A DNA stretch of 64,000 nt from Rhodocyclaceae bacterium (GTDB taxonomy: Bacteria; Pseudomonadota; Gammaproteobacteria; Burkholderiales; Rhodocyclaceae). This document shows positions 38,506 to 51,096 of this stretch, one piece after another. The position numbers were made by a program, and so were the translations under genes. Where the stretch lies: NCBI GenBank assembly GCA_008933825.1, contig WBUF01000001.1, positions 95,411 through 159,410 on the forward strand, in the 5' to 3' direction. Positions within the stretch are counted from its first letter, which is position 1. The number at the start of each line of letters is the position of its first letter. Under the pieces are notes generated by a model, which ran no database searches, was not told where the DNA came from, and was given only the letters and a program-made list of their open reading frames with translations.

Positions 38506-39699
38506 GTGAACCCGAACCTCGACAAACTCCAGCCCTACCCTTTCGAGAAGCTGCGCCTGCTGTTCCAGGGCCTGCAGGCGCCGGCCGGGCTGAGCGAAAT
38601 CCGCCTGTCCATCGGCGAGCCGCAGCACGCAACGCCGGCCTTCATCAAGGAAGCCCTTGCCGCCCGCCTCGATGGCCTGGCGAATTATCCCACGACCGCC
38701 GGCTCCGACGCACTGCGCGAGGCGATCGCGCAGTGGCTTGCGCGCCGCTACGGCATTCCGCCGCCCGATGCCGCCCACCAGGTGCTGCCGGTAAACGGTT
38801 CGCGAGAGGCGCTGTTCGCCATCGCCCAGTGCGTGGTCGATGCCTCGCGCGGCGACGCACTGGTGCTGAGCCCCAACCCCTTCTACCAGATCTACGAAGG
38901 CGCAGCGCTGCTGGCCGGGGCGCAGCCGGTGTTCCTCAACCACCTGCCGGAGAACGGCTTCGCTTCGGATTTCGACGCCGTTGCGGAAAGCGACTGGCGC
39001 CGCGTGCGGCTTGCCTACGTCTGCTCGCCCGGCAACCCGACCGGCAAGGTGCTCGGGCTCGACGAATGGCGCCGGCTGTTCGAGCTGTCCGACCGCCACG
39101 GCTTTGTCATCGCCAGCGACGAGTGTTATTCGGAAATCTATTTCGACGAGGCCGCGCCGCCGCTGGGGGTGCTCGCCGCTGCGCGCGCGCTGGGGCGCGA
39201 CGACTACCGCAACATCGTCATGTTCTCCAGCCTGTCGAAGCGCAGCAACGTGCCGGGATTGCGCTCCGGCTTCGTCGCCGGCGACGCCGCCCTCCTGGAG
39301 AAATTCTGGCTCTACCGAACCTACCAGGGCTGCGCCATGAGCCCGCCGGTGCAGCAGGCCAGCATCGCGGCCTGGGGCGACGAGGCGCACGTCCGCGAGA
39401 ACCGCCGACTCTACCGCGAGAAGTTCGACGCCGTGACGCCGCTGATCGGCGCGCACCTGGGGACGGCGCGGCCGGATGCCGGCTTCTACCTGTGGGCGCG
39501 CACGCCGATCGCCGACGACGAATTCGCCCGCGGCCTGCAGCGTGAATATAATGTGACCGTCCTGCCCGGCAGTTACCTTGCGCGCGAGGCGGGCGGCGTC
39601 AATCCGGGCAAGCGTTTCGTGCGCATCGCGCTGGTGGCCTCCCTCGACGAGTGCCTCGAGGCGGCGCGGCGGATCGAGGCTTTTTGCACGAATCTTTAA
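38506..39699 (+). CDS. dapC: Succinyldiaminopimelate aminotransferase
   Basis: It is a PLP enzyme of the succinylase branch of lysine/diaminopimelate synthesis. The protein is 397 aa from GTG at 38506 ([21 protein letters not shown]). The PLP-binding Lys is in [20 protein letters not shown], with [12 protein letters not shown] and [13 protein letters not shown] as the cofactor-binding blocks. It is followed by dapD (10-base gap) and, after pilU, dapE, so steps are clustered. No clear ribosome site is seen, but no better start exists. Confidence 0.93.
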   Translation: MNPNLDKLQPYPFEKLRLLFQGLQAPAGLSEIRLSIGEPQHATPAFIKEALAARLDGLANYPTTAGSDALREAIAQWLARRYGIPPPDAAHQVLPVNGSREALFAIAQCVVDASRGDALVLSPNPFYQIYEGAALLAGAQPVFLNHLPENGFASDFDAVAESDWRRVRLAYVCSPGNPTGKVLGLDEWRRLFELSDRHGFVIASDECYSEIYFDEAAPPLGVLAAARALGRDDYRNIVMFSSLSKRSNVPGLRSGFVAGDAALLEKFWLYRTYQGCAMSPPVQQASIAAWGDEAHVRENRRLYREKFDAVTPLIGAHLGTARPDAGFYLWARTPIADDEFARGLQREYNVTVLPGSYLAREAGGVNPGKRFVRIALVASLDECLEAARRIEAFCTNL

Positions 39700-39709
39700 G
39701 GGGAATTGC

Positions 39710-43751
<4,042 letters not shown>

Positions 43752-43773
43752 TCTCGCGGAGGGGGAGGTGTCG

Positions 43774-44640
43774 ATGGCTTGGCGGTTAGGCGCAATTCCG
43801 AACGCCCTCGGACGGCTCGCGCTGGCCTGCGCCCTGCTGCTGGCGGCCAGCGCCGCGCCCGCCCGGACGCCGCTGCAGCTTGGCATCTTTCCCTACCTGC
43901 CCACCGCCACCCTGCTCGCCACCTACGAGCCGTTGCGGCGGCATCTTGCCGACCGCCTGAAGCAGCCCGTCGAAGCCTCCACGGCGCCCAACTACAAGGC
44001 ATTCATCAAGCGCAGCCTGGCCGGCGAGTACGACCTGCTGGTGATGGGGTCCGGCCTTGGCCGCTACATCGAAACGGAAGCCGGCTATGTCCCGCTCGCC
44101 GTGAGTCGGCGTGACATCCGCGTCCTGCTGCTGGTCGATGCCCGATCGAAGCTTGACGGCATCGCCGATCTCAGGAATGGCCGCGTCGCCACCCTCGATC
44201 CCTTCACCGTTGCCGCGCAGCTCGGTTCCATGATGTTGCGCCAGGGCGGCCTCGATGCGGAGCGGGACGTCCGCTTCAGCGTCGTCACGACGCCCTTCAA
44301 CGCCGCGCAGGCCGTCATCCTCGGCGAGGCCGAGGCGGCCGTCGTCCCGACCTTCCTGCTGACGCAGTTGGGCGCCGGAATGCGCGAGCGGCTGCGCGTC
44401 CTGGCCGAATCACCTGCCATCCCCGGCATCGCCATCTACGCCCGACAAGGCGTCGTCTTGCCGCCGCATCCCCGGCTGACCAGGCTGCTGCTCGATTTCG
44501 GCAGCCACGATGAGGCGGGACGCCGCTTCGTCCAGGAAGCCCAGCTCGACGGCCTGCGGCCGGTGCAGGCGAACGAGTTCCGCACGAACGACGCTTTCCT
44601 GCCGGAGATCCGCCGCCAACTCGCCCGCCAACGTGACTGA
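43774..44640 (+). CDS. PhnD-like periplasmic phosphate/phosphonate-type binding protein
   Basis: The protein is 288 aa from MAWRLGAIPNALGRLAL, with GGGGGAGG upstream. A signal peptide (about 1-33) ends near SAAPA. The rest has a type II binding fold with PYLPTATLLATYEPLRRHL, YDLLVMGSGLGRYIETEAG and FNAAQAVILGEAEAAVVP. No ABC transporter genes flank it. Instead a sensor kinase starts 6 bases later, so it most likely presents a ligand to that kinase. The ligand is unknown. Confidence 0.8.
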   Translation: MAWRLGAIPNALGRLALACALLLAASAAPARTPLQLGIFPYLPTATLLATYEPLRRHLADRLKQPVEASTAPNYKAFIKRSLAGEYDLLVMGSGLGRYIETEAGYVPLAVSRRDIRVLLLVDARSKLDGIADLRNGRVATLDPFTVAAQLGSMMLRQGGLDAERDVRFSVVTTPFNAAQAVILGEAEAAVVPTFLLTQLGAGMRERLRVLAESPAIPGIAIYARQGVVLPPHPRLTRLLLDFGSHDEAGRRFVQEAQLDGLRPVQANEFRTNDAFLPEIRRQLARQRD

Positions 44641-44646
44641 CATCGC

Positions 44647-46881
44647 ATGAACACCCTGTCCCGCTGGCTGCGCCTGCACAGCTTCAGGCTGCGCCTGCTC
44701 GTCGCCGCCCTGCTGGTGCTGCTGCTCACCGTCGGCCTGATCATCAGGATCGGCCTCGACATCATCGACAGCGGCACGGAGAACCGCGTCAGGAACGAGG
44801 TGCGACAGCTCGCGCCCCTGCTCGGCGCAGCGCTTTCCCTGCCGCTGGCGCAGCGCGACTACGCCACACTCGATCAGCTCCTGCGCGACATGGCCGACGA
44901 CCGCGACATCGACTACCTCGTGCTGCGCGATCTGCAGGGCAAAACGGTTGCCACGGCGAACTGGGATGCCGCGCAACCCCTTCCGGAAGCCAGTGCATCG
45001 TTCGATCTCGCCCGGAGTGCGCGCCACGATGTCGTCGCGCCGGTGATGCTCGGCGCGCAGCAACTGGGGACCCTGCACTTCGCCCTCTCCCTCACCGACG
45101 CCCGGCAGCGGCGCGAGGAACTCGTCGGCAAGGTGCTCGCCGCCGGCGCCCTCGGCTTGGCGCTGGCCGTCCTCCTGTCCGTCTTCCTCGCCTTCGGCAT
45201 GACGCGCCGGCTGGCACGCCTGGTCGAAGCCGGCGAACGACTCGCCAAGGGAGAACTCGCCACCCGCGTCGGGGACAGCCAGCAAGACGAGGTCGGCCAG
45301 GTCGGGCAGGCGCTCGATGCCATGGCATACAAGCTGCAGGAAAGCATCCAGGAACTGCGCGACAGCGAGGAGCGGCTGGGGCGCGTGATTCACGGGACGT
45401 CCGACGGATTCTGGGACTGGGCCCCGCATGAAAACGTGGCCTTCTTTTCCCGTCGTTTCCAGGAAATGCTGGGCTACGACGACGAGGCGGAGTTCCATGA
45501 GCGTTTCGCCTTCAGAACCGCGCTGCACGAAGAGGACCGTGCGCAGGCCATCGCCGCGCTGGACCGAGCCGTCGCGGACGGCACGCCCTTCGATGCAAGC
45601 TACCGGCTGCGCTGCCGCGACGGCAGCTTTCGCTGGTTTCGCGGCCGCGGCCAGGCCGCGCGCGACGAATCCGGACGCACCGTGCGCTTTTCCGGCGCGT
45701 TGAGCGACATCCATGCGCAGAAGATCGCCGAGCAGGAGATCCGGGAGCTCCTGGCGGAGCAGCATCGCATCCTCGTCGCCCTGCGGGAGGAAAAGGATCT
45801 CTCCGACGCCTTGCTGGCCAGCCTGCCGGGAGGATTTTCCCTGTTCGACGCGGACATGCACTTGCTGCGCTGGAACCGCCATTTCGAGATCGCGAGCGGC
45901 TATTCCCCGGATGCGCTGGCCAACATGTCGGTCTGCGATTTCTTCGCCGAGCCGGAACTCCTGCGTCATGCCAGCCGCGTCGCCCTCGAGCGCAACATCG
46001 TCACCCATGGCGAGGCGACCCTCAAGACGGCCGATGGCCGCCTGATCCCGCATCTTCTGTATGCCGCGCCGATCCGGCGGGGCGAACGAAAGCTCCTCGT
46101 CGGCCTGGCTCTCGACATCAGCGAGCGCAAGCGGGCCGAGGCCGAGATCCGCCGGCTCAACGAAAGTCTGGAACTGCGCGTCGCCGAGCGCACCGCGGAA
46201 CTGGCTGCCGCCAACCGGGAGCTTGAGGCCTTCAGCTATTCCGTCTCGCACGACCTCACCGCACCGCTGCGCGCCATAGACGGCTTTTCGCGAATGGTCG
46301 AGGAGGATTACACCGCCGCAATCGACGCCAGGGGAAAGGGATACATCGCGCGCATTCGCGCCGGAACGCATCGCATGCAGCAGATCATCGACGACATGCT
46401 CGCGCTCTCCCGGATCACCCGCCGCGACATGAAGCCGGAAGCCGTCGACCTGAGCGTGCTGGTCGGAGATATTCTCAATGAATTGAAGCAGTTGCATCCG
46501 CAGCGCGCTGTCGATACGCGGATCGCCGCCGGCTTGCGGGCAACGGGCGACGCCAGCCTGCTGCGCATAGCGCTGGAAAACCTGCTGCGCAACGCCTGGA
46601 AGTTCACCGGACGCCAGAAGACGGCTTCAATCACCTTCGACGTCTTGCACAAAGAGGGCAGGACAGTGTATTTTGTCAGGGACAATGGTGCCGGCTTCGA
46701 CATGCAATATGCCGGCAAGCTGTTCGGCCCGTTCCAGCGCATGCACGGCGTCCAGGAGTTCGAGGGAACCGGCATCGGTCTTGCCATCGTGCAACGCGTC
46801 ATTCAGCGGCATGGCGGGCGCATCTGGGCGGAAGCGGCTCCGGGAGAGGGGGCCACGTTCTATTTCACGCTGTCGGGATAA
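44647..46881 (+). CDS. Membrane-bound PAS sensor histidine kinase
   Basis: The protein is 744 aa. Membrane segments lie at about 13-35 and 164-186, enclosing a periplasmic domain of about 130 residues. HAMP is at about 187-239. PAS 1 (about 247-365) and PAS 2 (about 390-500) follow, then a coiled coil. The phospho-acceptor His is residue 535 in SYSVSHDLTAPLRAIDGF, the N box is ENLLRNAWKFT, and G boxes are DNGAGFDMQYAGKLF and GTGIGLAIVQRV. The H-box style is that of phytochrome-like kinases that signal to stand-alone receivers, consistent with the next gene. It lies between the binding protein and the receiver. Confidence 0.92.
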   Translation: MNTLSRWLRLHSFRLRLLVAALLVLLLTVGLIIRIGLDIIDSGTENRVRNEVRQLAPLLGAALSLPLAQRDYATLDQLLRDMADDRDIDYLVLRDLQGKTVATANWDAAQPLPEASASFDLARSARHDVVAPVMLGAQQLGTLHFALSLTDARQRREELVGKVLAAGALGLALAVLLSVFLAFGMTRRLARLVEAGERLAKGELATRVGDSQQDEVGQVGQALDAMAYKLQESIQELRDSEERLGRVIHGTSDGFWDWAPHENVAFFSRRFQEMLGYDDEAEFHERFAFRTALHEEDRAQAIAALDRAVADGTPFDASYRLRCRDGSFRWFRGRGQAARDESGRTVRFSGALSDIHAQKIAEQEIRELLAEQHRILVALREEKDLSDALLASLPGGFSLFDADMHLLRWNRHFEIASGYSPDALANMSVCDFFAEPELLRHASRVALERNIVTHGEATLKTADGRLIPHLLYAAPIRRGERKLLVGLALDISERKRAEAEIRRLNESLELRVAERTAELAAANRELEAFSYSVSHDLTAPLRAIDGFSRMVEEDYTAAIDARGKGYIARIRAGTHRMQQIIDDMLALSRITRRDMKPEAVDLSVLVGDILNELKQLHPQRAVDTRIAAGLRATGDASLLRIALENLLRNAWKFTGRQKTASITFDVLHKEGRTVYFVRDNGAGFDMQYAGKLFGPFQRMHGVQEFEGTGIGLAIVQRVIQRHGGRIWAEAAPGEGATFYFTLSG

Positions 46882-46906
46882 CAAACCAAACTAGGGGCTC
46901 ACTGCA

Positions 46907-47356
46907 ATGGCAACCGATCGACCGATCCTGCTGGTCGAAGACAACCCGGACGACGAGGCGCTGACGCTGCGCGCCTTCAACAAGAACCGTATCGGCAACC
47001 AGGTCGTCGTCGCGCGCGACGGCGTCGAGGCGCTCGATTACCTGTTCGGCAACGGCCACCATGCCGGGCGCGACCTGTCGGTCATGCCGGCCGTGGTGCT
47101 GCTCGACCTGAAGCTGCCGCGCATAGACGGCCTGGAAGTGCTGCGCCGCATCCGTGCCAACGAGCGCACCAGCCTGCTGCCGGTGGTGATCCTGACGACT
47201 TCCAAGGAACAGCAGGACATCTACGAAGCCTACAGCCTAGGCGCAAACAGCTACATCCGCAAGCCGGTCGACTTCGAGAAGTTCATCCAGGCCGTCAGCC
47301 AGCTTGGCCTCTACTGGCTGGTGCTCAACGAGCCTGTCGAGGCGCTTGCCGCGTAA
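46907..47356 (+). CDS. Single-domain response regulator (Rcp1/CheY-like)
   Basis: The protein is 149 aa, only a receiver domain. The acidic pair is VEDNPDDE (residues 10-17), the phospho-Asp is D67 in VLLDLKLPRIDG, with Thr in LTTSK and Lys119 in YIRKP. The pattern is the Rcp1 type that partners with the upstream kinase class. No DNA-binding output exists, so it must act on another protein or pass phosphate on. It ends the three-gene module. Confidence 0.92.
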   Translation: MATDRPILLVEDNPDDEALTLRAFNKNRIGNQVVVARDGVEALDYLFGNGHHAGRDLSVMPAVVLLDLKLPRIDGLEVLRRIRANERTSLLPVVILTTSKEQQDIYEAYSLGANSYIRKPVDFEKFIQAVSQLGLYWLVLNEPVEALAA

Positions 47357-47394
47357 TCTTCCGATGTTGGCCGCCGTGCCGCAGCGACTGACTT

Positions 47395-48018
47395 TTACCG
47401 CCAGCCGCTGAAATAATCCGCCCGGCAGGCGCCGGCGCGCACGGCGGCGATGAAGCTCGCCATGTCCGTCACCGCCGCAGTGAATTCGGTGGCGCAGCGC
47501 CCGACGGCGGCCACCTTGTGGCAATCGCTGCCGCCCAGCATCGGCAGCGCCAGGTGGCGCGTCGCGGTGACGGCAAGCGCATTGTCCGAATCGATGTTGC
47601 CGCCGTTGTGGGTTTCCACGGCGACGATGCCCTGCAGCTCGAGCAGGCCGTCGAGCAGGCTGCACACGCCGAACTCGCGGTAGGGATGCGCAGGTACGCA
47701 GATCCCGCCCAGTTCGTTGATGCGCGCAATGACCTCGTCGAGCGGCAGCCAGGTGTCGCGGCCCCAGACGTTCCAGGAGTCGTCCTCGACGCCGTAGGCC
47801 AGCAGGTGGCCGCGGTCGGTGGTGATCTCCACCCCTCGCAGCACCAGCAGCCCCTCCTCGCGTCCGGCCGCCTCGACCGGCGCCGAGGCCTCGTAGGAAT
47901 GGTGCTCGGTGATCACCACCCCGTCCAGCCCGATCGCCCTCGCCCGCCTGACCAGGTCGATCGGCTCGAGCCAATTGTCGTAAGAGTGCTTCGTGTGGCA
48001 GTGGCAGTCGATCCACAT
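47395..48018 (-). CDS. PHP-domain metal-dependent phosphoesterase
   Basis: The protein is 207 aa from MWIDCHCHTKHSYDNW. Metal-binding blocks are DCHCHTKHS, VITEHHSYE, ICVPAHPYRE, VETHNG and LGGSDCHK, all present, so the active site looks intact. Family members hydrolyse nucleotide or sugar phosphates. It is the last gene of the leftward benzoyl-CoA reductase strand but lies after a terminator-like hairpin. It may correspond to one of the unassigned bzdS-T-U-type genes; I cannot assign which. Confidence 0.75.
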   Translation of the reverse strand: MWIDCHCHTKHSYDNWLEPIDLVRRARAIGLDGVVITEHHSYEASAPVEAAGREEGLLVLRGVEITTDRGHLLAYGVEDDSWNVWGRDTWLPLDEVIARINELGGICVPAHPYREFGVCSLLDGLLELQGIVAVETHNGGNIDSDNALAVTATRHLALPMLGGSDCHKVAAVGRCATEFTAAVTDMASFIAAVRAGACRADYFSGWR

Positions 48019-48033
48019 GGCGCAGCGATCAGG

Positions 48034-48069
48034 CAAAAAAAGCGGCGCGCATTCGCGAAAACGCGCGCC
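48034..48069 (-). terminator. Rho-independent terminator between the GNAT and PHP genes
   Basis: On the complement, GGCGCGC (48069-48063) pairs with GCGCGCC (48050-48044) across a 12-base loop, followed by a run of seven to eight T (48041-48034). It would end or attenuate the benzoyl-CoA reductase transcript after the GNAT gene. Confidence 0.7.
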
Positions 48070-48096
48070 GTCCGCTGTTCCCCGAAACGGCCAGAA

Positions 48097-48546
48097 TCAG
48101 GGCAGTTGCAATTCCAGGCTGATCCGCTTGGAGGGCTGGAACTTGTGGCGCGCGAAAAACCCCTCCAGCGCGAAGTCGTTCCAGTTCACCAGCGTGTAGA
48201 TCTTCTTGACGTTGGCCGCCTTCATGTTCATGAGGAACTGGTCCATCAGTTCGGAAGCCACGCCATGTTTCTGAAACTCCGGATGCACGCCGATGGTATC
48301 CACCGTGGCGCTGGCGTCGGGAATGCCGTACTCGCCGAAAAACACGTCGCCCATCATGAAGCCGACCATCTTGCCGCCAACCTCGGCAGCGAGCGAGGCA
48401 TTGACGTTCTGCCTGTTGTCAACCGCCTGCTCCAGCTTGCGCTGGTAGTACTCGCGCCGTTCCTGGCCCGTGATGAGCTTGTCGATCGCCACCACGCTGT
48501 CGAGATCGTTCCCGCGGATCATCCGCACATTTACCTGCACCGCCAT
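48097..48546 (-). CDS. GNAT-family acetyltransferase in the benzoyl-CoA reductase operon
   Basis: The protein is 149 aa from MAVQVNVRMIRGNDLD, with GAGGAGAAT upstream. The acetyl-CoA motif is IGVHPEFQKHGVASELM (Q-x3-G-x-A). A middle strand reads MVGFMMGDVFFGEYG. Target unknown; lysine acetylation of the upstream enzymes or of CoA ligases is conceivable, and it may occupy a bzdS-T-U-type slot. It lies 14 bases after the CxxC protein gene. Confidence 0.82.
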   Translation of the reverse strand: MAVQVNVRMIRGNDLDSVVAIDKLITGQERREYYQRKLEQAVDNRQNVNASLAAEVGGKMVGFMMGDVFFGEYGIPDASATVDTIGVHPEFQKHGVASELMDQFLMNMKAANVKKIYTLVNWNDFALEGFFARHKFQPSKRISLELQLP

Positions 48547-48560
48547 CGCATTCTCCTCGA

Positions 48561-48851
48561 TTAAAACAATTCGTCTTCGGCGGCCGGTTTGCCGCCCTTG
48601 CCCTTGCGGATATACACGTCCCCATACACCTGACCCATCTCCGCGCCCGCCGTGAAGCAGGTATTGCAACCGGCGCCTGACTCGGATTCCTCGCGGTGCT
48701 CGACGACGTGCACTTCATAACCCAGGTTGCGGTAATTCTCCGCGATTTCGGAGAGCCGCGGCTCGCCGATGGTGGTCTGCTTGACCCAGCCCTCGGACAG
48801 CAGGTCGGCCTCCTTGCCGCCCTTGATCAGCTTGAGCGGAATCTTCACCAT
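48561..48851 (-). CDS. Small CxxC protein of the benzoyl-CoA reductase operon (96 aa)
   Basis: I do not recognise the family. It runs from MVKIPLKLIKGG to the acidic end AAEDELF. One Cys pair in GCNTCF could bind metal or be redox active. There is no membrane segment. It lies 8 bases after the ferredoxin gene and 14 before the GNAT gene, so it is co-transcribed with the reductase. A role in electron transfer or in assembly of reductase clusters is a guess from position. Confidence 0.7.
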   Translation of the reverse strand: MVKIPLKLIKGGKEADLLSEGWVKQTTIGEPRLSEIAENYRNLGYEVHVVEHREESESGAGCNTCFTAGAEMGQVYGDVYIRKGKGGKPAAEDELF

Positions 48852-48859
48852 GCCCGCAC

Positions 48860-49144
48860 CTACCAGGAGTGCTTGATTGCGCCGGGGGTGCAGGCCGTCA
48901 TGCACGGCAGGCTGGTGTAGCCGCCGGCCGGCTTGCAGCCGGTGCATTCGAAGGCCAGCGAGCGGCGAAACGACTGCTTCACCGCCGCCACCTCGTCGTC
49001 ATAGTCGTCGGTGATGATCTCGAACATCTCCTTCGGACAGGCCGTCAGGCAGGCGCGGTCCGCCGGGCACGAGATGCACTTGTCGGTGTCGATGCTGATG
49101 TAGTACTCGCCCGAACCGTCCTTGTAGCCGTAGTTCGCGATCAT
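48860..49144 (-). CDS. bzdM: 2[4Fe-4S] ferredoxin, electron donor to benzoyl-CoA reductase
   Basis: The protein is 94 aa. Cysteines C23, C26, C32, C36 and C67, C70, C81, C85 give two cluster motifs, CX2CX5CX3C and CX2CX10CX3C. The inserted residues are like those of the low-potential ferredoxins of Thauera and Azoarcus. It would carry electrons from the BzdV-like protein to BzdNOPQ. GAGGGATCGAC precedes the ATG. It follows bzdQ after 204 bases that contain hairpins. Confidence 0.88.
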   Translation of the reverse strand: MIANYGYKDGSGEYYISIDTDKCISCPADRACLTACPKEMFEIITDDYDDEVAAVKQSFRRSLAFECTGCKPAGGYTSLPCMTACTPGAIKHSW

Positions 49145-49280
49145 GTCGATCCCTCGTATAGTGGGTGAATCCCTCGGCTCCGGCCCGCTCAGTGGGAGAG
49201 GGGTACTTTGCGGACCGGAGCGTCGGGACCGTGCAGCCGCCCCCCGCTGCCGGGCCGCCCCAAGGCGGGGGCAACGTTCA

Positions 49281-49327
49281 ACTGCGAGCCTTGCGAGCCG
49301 CAGTCACCCCCTTCCGCGGGAAGGGGG
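49281..49327. repeat. Two adjacent hairpins between bzdQ and the ferredoxin gene
   Basis: ACTGCG (49281-49286)/CGCAGT (49299-49304) and CCCCCTTCC (49307-49315)/GGAAGGGGG (49319-49327), GC-rich, with no T-run. The layout resembles REP-type or mRNA-stabilising elements. It lies 22 bases after the bzdQ stop within a single-direction operon. Confidence 0.5.
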
Positions 49328-49348
49328 ACGGGGGGTAGGCAGTTCATT

Positions 49349-50248
49349 TCAGGCAGCCTTCGCCGACGCGCCCTGCTTCTGCATCAGCGTGTAGCCGAAC
49401 AGCGCGGCGCCCAGCGCGCCGGCAATCTGGCTGTCGATCTTGGTCTGCACCGCCTGGATGCCGAGAATCTTCTCGATGCGCTTGACCACGCCGGGGTTCT
49501 TGGCGATGCCGCCGGTGATGAAGAACTCCTTCTCCACGCCGATGCGCTCGAGCAGGGAGACCACGCGCTCGGCCATCGCCTGGCAGTAGGCGGCGATCAC
49601 CTTGTTCTTCGAGTAGCCGGCCTTGAGCAGGCCCAGCGCCTCGGACTTGGCGAACACCACGCACACCGACGACACTGCACCCGGCTCCTCGTCGATGTCG
49701 AAGGAGCGCCCGCCCAGCTCGGCGATCGGAATCTGCATGAGGTCGGCGATCACCTCCATGCCGCGGCCGGTGCCGGCCGCACACTTGTCGTTCATGAGGA
49801 AGTTGGTCACCTTGCCCTTGTCGTCGCAGTGGATGGCCTTGCAGTCCTGGCCGCCCATGTCGAGGATGGTGCGCACGGCGTTGCCGCCCATGTAGTTGGC
49901 GCCGCGCGCGTGACAGGCGATCTCGGTGATCGCCTTGTGCGCGAAGGGCACGTTCACGCGGCCATAGCCGGTGCCGACGACATACTTGACGTCCTCCAGC
50001 TTCATGCCGGACTTGTCCAGCACCCCCTGGATTGCGTTCCTTGCCGAGTCCGGGCTGTTGTTGCCCGTGCGCATGCTGTTGAAGCCGAACAGCTCGCCGT
50101 CGGCACAGAGCACCGCCTGCGAGCTTACCGAGCCGACGTCGATGCCGGCGGTGATGATCTTCGCCGCGCGCCAGTCCTTCGACTCGTCGATCCAGCAGTT
50201 CTCCTGCCAGCGCCAGTATTCCTTCTTTTCACCTGCGGTATCAGCCAT
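49349..50248 (-). CDS. bzdQ: Benzoyl-CoA reductase, ATP-binding subunit BzdQ (activase component)
   Basis: It is one of two ASKHA-fold subunits that hydrolyse ATP to drive electrons to the active-site subunits. The protein is 299 aa from MADTAGEKKEYWRW. ATP phosphate loops are TAGIDVGSVSSQAVL and LDMGGQDCKAIH. Bridging-cluster cysteines are C156 in MNDKCAAGTGRG and C196 in VSSVCVVFAKSE. The C-terminal FFITGGIAKNPGVV is the adenosine motif. Both ATPase subunits here are short (269 and 299 aa), the Azoarcus subtype; Thauera BcrA is near 440 aa. Confidence 0.9.
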   Translation of the reverse strand: MADTAGEKKEYWRWQENCWIDESKDWRAAKIITAGIDVGSVSSQAVLCADGELFGFNSMRTGNNSPDSARNAIQGVLDKSGMKLEDVKYVVGTGYGRVNVPFAHKAITEIACHARGANYMGGNAVRTILDMGGQDCKAIHCDDKGKVTNFLMNDKCAAGTGRGMEVIADLMQIPIAELGGRSFDIDEEPGAVSSVCVVFAKSEALGLLKAGYSKNKVIAAYCQAMAERVVSLLERIGVEKEFFITGGIAKNPGVVKRIEKILGIQAVQTKIDSQIAGALGAALFGYTLMQKQGASAKAA

Positions 50249-50264
50249 TGCGCTCTCCTTCCGG

Positions 50265-51074
50265 TTAGGCATTGCCATCGGCGGCCATCAGGGCGGCGCC
50301 AAGGGCGGAAACATACTCGGGCATCTCGGGCAGCAGCACCTGGTCGACGCCCAGCGCCGTCTTGAGGGACTGCACGAAGCCGACGTTGTGCACCATGCCG
50401 CCGATGAGGGCCACCTCACCCTCGATGCCGACGCGGCGCGCCATCGCGGTGACGCGGCTGGCCACGGCATCGAGCACGGCCTTGGCGATGTCCTCCTTCG
50501 GGGTCGAGGAGTGGATCAGCGACACCACTTCCGACTCGGCGAACACCGTGCATTGGGCGTTCATCGGGATGGTCTTGTCGGAACGCAGGCTGGCCTCGCC
50601 GAAGTCCTTCAGCGACAGCTGCAGCGCGCGCGACATCGACTCGGCGAAGGCGCCGGCGCCGGCCGCGCATTTTTCATTGCCGGCAAAGTCCACCACCTTG
50701 CCGTCGCTGTCGGCCTTGATGCCGCGGCCTTCCTCGGCGCCGACGTCGATCACCGTGCGCGCCGTCGGGCACATGAACACCGCACCCTTGGCGCCGGCGG
50801 ACACCTCGGTGATGTCGGCGGTGGCGAACTTGACCTGCTTGCGGCCCGCACCGGTGGCAACGACATGCTTGACCTGCTCGCGGGTCAGGCCGGAGGCCTT
50901 GAGGGCCTCGTCGAAGGCCTTGTCGGCGGCCTGGTCGGCGTCGAGGTCTTCCGGGAACATGATGTGCTTGCCCTTGACGCCCCACCGCAGTTGCGGCGCC
51001 CCGTCTACCTTGAGCTCCTCGACGAACACCACCTTGACGGTGCGGGAACCCATATCAACTCCTGCTGCGTACAT
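50265..51074 (-). CDS. bzdP: Benzoyl-CoA reductase, ATP-binding subunit BzdP (activase component)
   Basis: It is the partner ATPase subunit, 269 aa. The phosphate loop is AAGVDMGSRTVKVVF. The bridging [4Fe-4S] cysteines are C136 in GNEKCAAGAGAF and C175 in MNAQCTVFAESEV. The adenosine site is ALIGGMVHNVGFV. It is homologous to BzdQ, and the two should form a heterodimer around one cluster. It lies 22 bases after bzdO and 16 before bzdQ. Confidence 0.9.
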   Translation of the reverse strand: MYAAGVDMGSRTVKVVFVEELKVDGAPQLRWGVKGKHIMFPEDLDADQAADKAFDEALKASGLTREQVKHVVATGAGRKQVKFATADITEVSAGAKGAVFMCPTARTVIDVGAEEGRGIKADSDGKVVDFAGNEKCAAGAGAFAESMSRALQLSLKDFGEASLRSDKTIPMNAQCTVFAESEVVSLIHSSTPKEDIAKAVLDAVASRVTAMARRVGIEGEVALIGGMVHNVGFVQSLKTALGVDQVLLPEMPEYVSALGAALMAADGNA

Positions 51075-51096
51075 GCTGTCAGTCCTCCTTGTTGTC

